The notes beneath the pieces are model-generated. The model was not told the DNA's origin. It worked only from the letters and a program-made list of their open reading frames with translations, and did not search any database. DNA of 64,000 nt from JANMJD01 sp963847945 (lineage in GTDB: Bacteria > Actinomycetota > Acidimicrobiia > Acidimicrobiales > Ilumatobacteraceae), in the NCBI GenBank assembly GCA_963847945.1, contig CAWKBX010000018.1:124001-188000 (forward strand), written 5' to 3'. A program made the translations under genes and the position numbers. Shown piece after piece: positions 59,555 through 64,000 of the stretch; within the stretch, counting starts at the first letter, position 1; each line of letters starts with the position of its first letter.

Positions 59555-61843
59555 TCAGCCCTGAGCGGAGCTGATTGCCTGCCACACCCGCTCGGCCGTC
59601 GCCGGCATATCAATATGGCGGACACCGAGGTGGGCGAGCGCATCGACCACGGCTGACTGCACCGCCGGCGTTGAGCCGATGGTCCCCGACTCGCCGATGC
59701 CCTTGGCGCCGAGCGGATTGACGAACGTCGGGGTCTCCATGTGGACCACCTCGATCGACGGCAGCTCGGCGGCCGAGATGAACGCATAGTCGGCGAGGTT
59801 CGAGGTGATCGGGTTGCCGTCACCGTCGTAGCGAACCTCTTCCCACAGCGCCTGCGCCGTGCCCTGGGCGACTCCGCCGTGGATCTGACCTTCGAGCAGC
59901 ATCGGATTGAGCACCCGGCCGGCGTCGTCGCAGGCCACGTGGCGGATGTGGCGCACCTGGCCCGTCTCGGTATCGACCTCGACCACCGCGACGTGTGACC
60001 CAAAGGGGAACGTCGGGCTCGCCGCCTCGAAGAACGTGTCGATCAACAGGCCGCCGTCGTCCTTGCTGGCGACGGCCAACTCGGCCCACGTCTTGGCCAC
60101 GGCAGGCGTACCTGCCACGTGGAACGCGCCGTTGTCCTTGTCGAGCACCACGTCGGCGGCGTCGGCTTCGAGCAGCCGGGCAGCGACGTTCTTGGCCAGA
60201 TCGACCAACTCGGCCGAGGCCTTGTCGACGGCGGCGCCACCCTGCTGCAGCGAGCGCGAGCCCATCGTGCCGCCGCCGGCGGGAACGAGGTCGGTATCGC
60301 CCCAGACAAGCTCGATCGAGTCCATCGGGATGCCGAGCTGCTCGCTGGCGATCATCGCCCATGAGGTCTGGTGACCCTGGCCGTGCGGGGAGGTGCCGGT
60401 GTAGACGACCGCCCGCCCGTCGTCGGTGATCTCGACCTTGGCGTTCTCGCCCATCGGGGGCACGCCCCCGGTGATCTCGACGTAGACGCTGACGCCGATG
60501 CCGAGCTGCTTGACCGAGCCCGACGCTCGCCGAGCGGCCTGCTCGGCCCGCAGACCGGCGTAGTCGGCCGCAGCGAGGGCCTTGTCGAGCGCGCCTTCGT
60601 AGTTGCCCACGTCGTAGGTTTGGCCGATGACGGTGGTGTGCGGCTCCATGAACGCCGGGATCAGGTTCTTCCGGCGAACATCGACGGGGTCCATGCCGAT
60701 CTCGGCGGCGAACATGTCCATGATCCGCTCAGCCGCGGCGGTCGCCTCGGGCCGCCCAGCGCCGCGGTAGGCGACGATCGGGGTGGTGTTGGTGACCACC
60801 GAGGTGGTGCGGCACTCGATCTTCGGGAACGCGTAAACCGCGGATGACATCGGCCGGGTCATGAACGGGGCCAGGATGGTGCCGATTTCGGCGAAGCCGC
60901 CGCAGTCGGCGAAGACTTGCAGGCGGTAGGCCTCGACCTTGCCGTCGCGCGATCCGCCGATCGTGGCGTACTGCACCTGGGAACGACCGTGGCCGAGGGC
61001 CATCATCGACTCGGTACGGGTTTCGCGCCATGTCATCGGCCGGCCGTGACGGGTAGCGAGCGGGCCGAGCAACAGCTCCTCGGCGTAGGCACCGATCTTG
61101 GCCCCGAAGCCGCCACCGACGTCGGGAGTGATGATCCGGACCTGGTCGCCGGTGACGCCATTGGCGGCCGCCAGCGGGTCTTTTGCGCCCTGCGCGTGCT
61201 GGGTGGACAGCCATTGGTACAGGCGACCGTCGACCCACGCCGCGGCAGCACCGCGGACTTCAAGCGGGCACGGAGCGACGCGCTGGTTGACGAAACGGCC
61301 GGTCACCACCACTTCGCAACCCTCGAAGAACTCGTCGCCAGTGTTGTCGGGCATGCCGAGCGCGGTGGTGTCGAAGACCACGTTGCTGCCTGCTGCCTCG
61401 TAGAGCAGCGTGGACGAGGCCATGGCCGATTCGACGTCGACGAGCACTTCGAGCACGTCGTAATCGATGATCACGGCCTCGGCAGCGTCGACGCCCTGGG
61501 CACGGGTCTCGGTGACGATGGCCACGACCGGCTCGCCAACGAAACGGACCTTGCCCGAGGCGAGCAGGGTGTGGGTGACGGCGGGGTTGAACCCGGCGGC
61601 GACCGGTTGGAGGCCCAAGTCCTCGGCCGTGTGGACGCCGATGACGCCCGGCATTCCGACCGCATCGGAAACATCGATATTGGTGATGGTGCCGTGGGCC
61701 ACCGTCGATCGCACGTACGTGACGTGGGCCGATCCGGCGAGCAATGGCTCATCGTGCATGTCGTCGACGTACCGACCTCCGACGGTCAGAAACTTCGGAT
61801 CCTCTTTGCGAAGGACACGATTACCGAGAATGCTGCCGACCAC
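59555..61843 (-). CDS. Second CoxL-type molybdenum hydroxylase large subunit (no S or M partner)
   Basis: GTG 61843 (VVGSILGNRVLRKEDPKF), after an AGGGG site, gives 762 residues. Family blocks include GGGFGAKIGAYAEELLLGPL, TSPHGQGHQTSWAMIASEQL, DDAGRVLNPMLLEGQIHGGV and AYRGAGR at 358-364, so it is form II. The base is Glu718 in GAKGIGESGTIG. No CoxS or CoxM gene is within 8 kb, so it must borrow subunits or work with a different partner. It is the third gene behind eno and ftsB on this strand (107-base gap). A longer frame to 61909 is weaker. Confidence 0.88.
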   Translation of the reverse strand: MVGSILGNRVLRKEDPKFLTVGGRYVDDMHDEPLLAGSAHVTYVRSTVAHGTITNIDVSDAVGMPGVIGVHTAEDLGLQPVAAGFNPAVTHTLLASGKVRFVGEPVVAIVTETRAQGVDAAEAVIIDYDVLEVLVDVESAMASSTLLYEAAGSNVVFDTTALGMPDNTGDEFFEGCEVVVTGRFVNQRVAPCPLEVRGAAAAWVDGRLYQWLSTQHAQGAKDPLAAANGVTGDQVRIITPDVGGGFGAKIGAYAEELLLGPLATRHGRPMTWRETRTESMMALGHGRSQVQYATIGGSRDGKVEAYRLQVFADCGGFAEIGTILAPFMTRPMSSAVYAFPKIECRTTSVVTNTTPIVAYRGAGRPEATAAAERIMDMFAAEIGMDPVDVRRKNLIPAFMEPHTTVIGQTYDVGNYEGALDKALAAADYAGLRAEQAARRASGSVKQLGIGVSVYVEITGGVPPMGENAKVEITDDGRAVVYTGTSPHGQGHQTSWAMIASEQLGIPMDSIELVWGDTDLVPAGGGTMGSRSLQQGGAAVDKASAELVDLAKNVAARLLEADAADVVLDKDNGAFHVAGTPAVAKTWAELAVASKDDGGLLIDTFFEAASPTFPFGSHVAVVEVDTETGQVRHIRHVACDDAGRVLNPMLLEGQIHGGVAQGTAQALWEEVRYDGDGNPITSNLADYAFISAAELPSIEVVHMETPTFVNPLGAKGIGESGTIGSTPAVQSAVVDALAHLGVRHIDMPATAERVWQAISSAQG

Positions 61844-61950
61844 TGGAAACCCCCTGTGTGGGACGTCGAAACTACGAGGGTCGACACTAGCCAGTGTGAG
61901 CGTCGACACCTGCAGCGGGCCCGGGAGGACCGCTCGATCGGTTCGATCGA

Positions 61951-62598
61951 TCAGCCGGCTGTAGCGGTGGTGGGAACTTCGGTCGCGTCATCGGCCACTG
62001 TGGTGGACGCCGTCGGGGCGATCACCGAGGCGCGCCGGGCGGTGAGTATCTGGCCGACCATCGAATACGGCCAGCCGGCCGGCATCAGCTCCGAGACGGG
62101 GGCTGGGAGCATGGCGATCACGGTCTCGCCGTCCTCGATCAGCCCGAGATCCTGGCGGGCGGCGTCCTTGATGCCTTCAGCGGTTCTGAGCCGGTCGTTC
62201 TGGGCCGACAACTTGTCGTTGGCGGCGTTCAACGCGGCGAGCTCCCGCGTGCTGTTGGCGAGCTCATTGCGTTGGTTGATCCAGGCTCGGACCGGCAGGA
62301 TCAGCACCGCGGTGAGCACGGCACCGGCGATGACGATCGCCCCGAGCCCGAGGACGGAGCGGTTCCTGCGGCGCAGTACCAACCTGGTGTGGTCGCCGAC
62401 GTCGGGGCGTTGCGAGCTCCATCGCATCTTGATCTGTGACCACTTCGTCCCAATCGCCCGGGCGATCGCCTGGCCCGGCGAGCGTTTCGCCGGTTTGTGG
62501 ACCACCACCCGCGCCGGGCCGGTGCGGCCGCGCCGAGGCCTAGCCGGGGCAACGGCAGCGGCAGCGGCGGGGCGCACGGGAGGCGGACGCTTGGGCAT
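61951..62598 (-). CDS. FtsB/DivIC-like septum formation initiator
   Basis: The 215-residue protein has a Pro/Ala/Arg-rich cytosolic N-terminus of about 80 residues and one membrane helix (LGLGAIVIAGAVLTAVLILP). A short coiled coil (NQRNELANSTRELAALNAAN, then KLSAQNDRL) follows, then GIKDAARQDLGLIEDGETVI, the FtsB/DivIC pattern, and an extracytoplasmic tail. The N-terminal extension is typical of actinobacteria. It starts 15 bases after enolase, as in many actinobacterial genomes. Confidence 0.85.
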   Translation of the reverse strand: MPKRPPPVRPAAAAAVAPARPRRGRTGPARVVVHKPAKRSPGQAIARAIGTKWSQIKMRWSSQRPDVGDHTRLVLRRRNRSVLGLGAIVIAGAVLTAVLILPVRAWINQRNELANSTRELAALNAANDKLSAQNDRLRTAEGIKDAARQDLGLIEDGETVIAMLPAPVSELMPAGWPYSMVGQILTARRASVIAPTASTTVADDATEVPTTATAG

Positions 62599-62613
62599 CG
62601 AAATCAGCCGGAC

Positions 62614-63897
62614 CTAGCGCCCGCCGCGGGCCAGCGCCCCGCGGCCGCGGTACTCGGCCGCCTCGCCGAGGTCGGCCTCGATCCGCAGGAGCTGGTTGTA
62701 CTTGGCGACGCGATCGCTGCGGCACGGGGCGCCGGTCTTGATCTGACCGCAGTTGGTGGCGACGGCGAGGTCGGCGATCGTGACGTCTTCGGTCTCGCCG
62801 GATCGATGGCTCATCACGCTGGTGTAGGCGTGGCGGGTGGCCAGTTCGACGGTGTCGAGCGTCTCGGTGAGGGTGCCGATCTGGTTGACTTTGACGAGCA
62901 CGCTGTTGGCCACGCCGCGCTCGATGCCCATCCGCAGGCGGCGGGTGTTGGTGACGAAGAGGTCGTCGCCGACCAGCTGGATATCGCTGCCGAGGGCCGT
63001 CGACAACGACTTCCAACCGTCCCAGTCGTCCTCGGCCATCCCGTCCTCGATCGACACGATCGGATAGGTGGCGGCGAGGCGCTGCCAGTAGGCCACGAGG
63101 TCGTCGCTCGACAGCACTTTTCCTTCACCGGTGAGGTGGTACGCCCCGTCGCGGTACAGCTCGCTCATCGCCGGGTCGAGCGCGATGGCCAAGTCGGTGC
63201 CGGGCGTGTAACCGGCCTTCTCGATCGCCTCGACGAGAATGCGAACGGCGTCCTCGTTGGTCGCCAGGTTGGGAGCGAAGCCGCCCTCGTCGCCCACGGC
63301 GGTCGACATGCCGCGGTCGTGGAGCACTTTCTTGAGCGTGTGGTACACCTCGGTACCCCACCGCAGACCCTCACGGAAGCTCGGCGCGCCAATCGGCATG
63401 ACCATGAACTCCTGGAGGTCGATGGTGTTGTCGGCATGGGCGCCGCCGTTGACGACGTTCATCATCGGGACCGGGAGCACGTGGGCGTTGGGACCGCCGA
63501 CGTAGCGATAGAGCGGGATTTCGAGCTCGGCGGCGGCGGCCTTGGCGATCGCCATCGACGCGCCGAGAATGGCGTTGGCTCCGAGGCGGCCCTTGTTGTC
63601 GGTGGCATCGCGATCGATCATCACCTGATCGCAGATGCGCTGGTCGAGGGCATCGAGGCCATCGAGGGCATCGGCGATCTCGCCATTGACGTTGTCGACT
63701 GCGCCGAGCACTCCCTTGCCGCCGTAGCGACTACCACCGTCGCGCAGCTCGACGGCCTCGTGTTCGCCGGTCGACGCGCCCGACGGGACGATCGAGCGCC
63801 CCCGGGCCCCAGAGGCGAGGACGACCTCAACCTCAACCGTGGGATTCCCGCGGGAATCGAGAACTTCGCGACCAACAACCTGGACAATTTCAGACAT
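62614..63897 (-). CDS. eno: Enolase (phosphopyruvate hydratase)
   Basis: The 427-residue glycolytic enzyme converts 2-phosphoglycerate to PEP. It begins MSEIVQVVGREVLDSRGNPT and contains GASTGEHEAVELRDGG, GDDLFVTNTRRLRMGIERGV (Mg2+ Asp), VKVNQIGTLTETLDTVELAT with Lys, and SHRSGETEDVTIADLAVATN. Catalytic Glu is in the MPIGAPSFREGLRWGTEVYH region. GGAG lies upstream of the ATG. A TTGACA on this strand (63967-63962) might be the -35, but no good -10 follows at the right place. Confidence 0.97.
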   Translation of the reverse strand: MSEIVQVVGREVLDSRGNPTVEVEVVLASGARGRSIVPSGASTGEHEAVELRDGGSRYGGKGVLGAVDNVNGEIADALDGLDALDQRICDQVMIDRDATDNKGRLGANAILGASMAIAKAAAAELEIPLYRYVGGPNAHVLPVPMMNVVNGGAHADNTIDLQEFMVMPIGAPSFREGLRWGTEVYHTLKKVLHDRGMSTAVGDEGGFAPNLATNEDAVRILVEAIEKAGYTPGTDLAIALDPAMSELYRDGAYHLTGEGKVLSSDDLVAYWQRLAATYPIVSIEDGMAEDDWDGWKSLSTALGSDIQLVGDDLFVTNTRRLRMGIERGVANSVLVKVNQIGTLTETLDTVELATRHAYTSVMSHRSGETEDVTIADLAVATNCGQIKTGAPCRSDRVAKYNQLLRIEADLGEAAEYRGRGALARGGR

Positions 63898-64000
63898 CGG
63901 GAATTGCGCTCCAGAACGGGGGATGTCTTTGCAACGGTATCCATCGGCCGCCTCCGATTGGTGTCAATCCCGTATTTTGAAGGAGTCGCACGGGTCGTCT

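Noticed and set aside
1..64000. tRNA or rRNA genes
   Set aside because: Reading the intergenic regions I found no T-arm GTTCGA-type core with matching arms and no conserved rRNA segment. A tRNAscan run would be decisive.

Overview
The window is G+C-rich with densely packed genes on both strands. It looks like a free-living actinobacterium, most likely an acidimicrobiial lineage. The pointers are a DUF3263/LytR-C pair, a DUF501-Ppx/GppA pair, a SARP-type regulator, many GTG starts, LPXTG surface proteins and form II CO-dehydrogenase-type molybdenum hydroxylases. The lineage call is an inference from gene content; there is no rRNA or tRNA gene in view to support it.

Layout. (1) 0-10 kb is a catabolic stretch: a truncated Rieske oxygenase, two aldehyde dehydrogenases (the second PuuC-like), remnants of an SDR and a DinB gene, a DUF2889 protein, a TauD-type dioxygenase, an N-acyl-D-amino-acid deacylase, a SUKH-domain protein and an ornithine/diaminopimelate-type decarboxylase. 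(2) 10-16.5 kb has an HNH protein, a CASTOR/POLLUX-type channel, a tandem pair of secreted GH26-like hydrolases, a uridine-kinase-like gene and the DUF3263/LytR-C operon. (3) 16.5-24 kb codes for glycerate kinase, uracil phosphoribosyltransferase, a GGDEF-EAL protein and two adenosine deaminases flanking a PhyH dioxygenase. All of these are broken by many +1/-1 frameshifts, then an intact cytidine deaminase follows. Apart from the shifts this is a nucleoside-salvage block, and the damage looks like uncorrected indels. (4) 24-30 kb is envelope-related: a lipoprotein, QueF, an MBOAT acyltransferase with an SGNH hydrolase, and two small LPXTG-type proteins. (5) 30-36 kb holds NUDIX, RidA, enoyl-CoA hydratase, DUF885, two GNATs and a small basic protein.

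(6) 36-51 kb is dominated by molybdenum-hydroxylase genes. MocA and CoxG share an operon with DUF501, Ppx/GppA and a GNAT; two XdhC-family proteins, a CoxE-type VWA protein and a CoxD-type MoxR ATPase form a second operon; CoxS-CoxL-CoxM structural genes form a third. Between them lie an NlpC/P60 lipoprotein, a secreted zincin, a PuuB-like FAD oxidoreductase, a toxin-antitoxin pair and a PAP2 phosphatase. The large subunit carries AYRGAGR, which marks the form II family rather than proven CO dehydrogenase. (7) 51-57 kb is accessory: a complete-looking group II intron, a VOC protein, a SARP regulator divergent from an unknown cysteine-rich protein, another unknown protein, a PIN-toxin remnant and DUF2853. 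(8) 57-64 kb has an SDR, a methyltransferase, a TetR regulator, an orphan second CoxL-type subunit, an FtsB-like protein and enolase.

The best candidate for something undescribed is the SARP / cysteine-rich protein unit (53.7-56.05 kb), which has candidate direct-repeat operators and a very strong terminator hairpin. Single-base frameshifts at short homopolymers or CG runs recur outside the 16.5-24 kb block too, so read-level checking of this contig matters before any pseudogene is believed.
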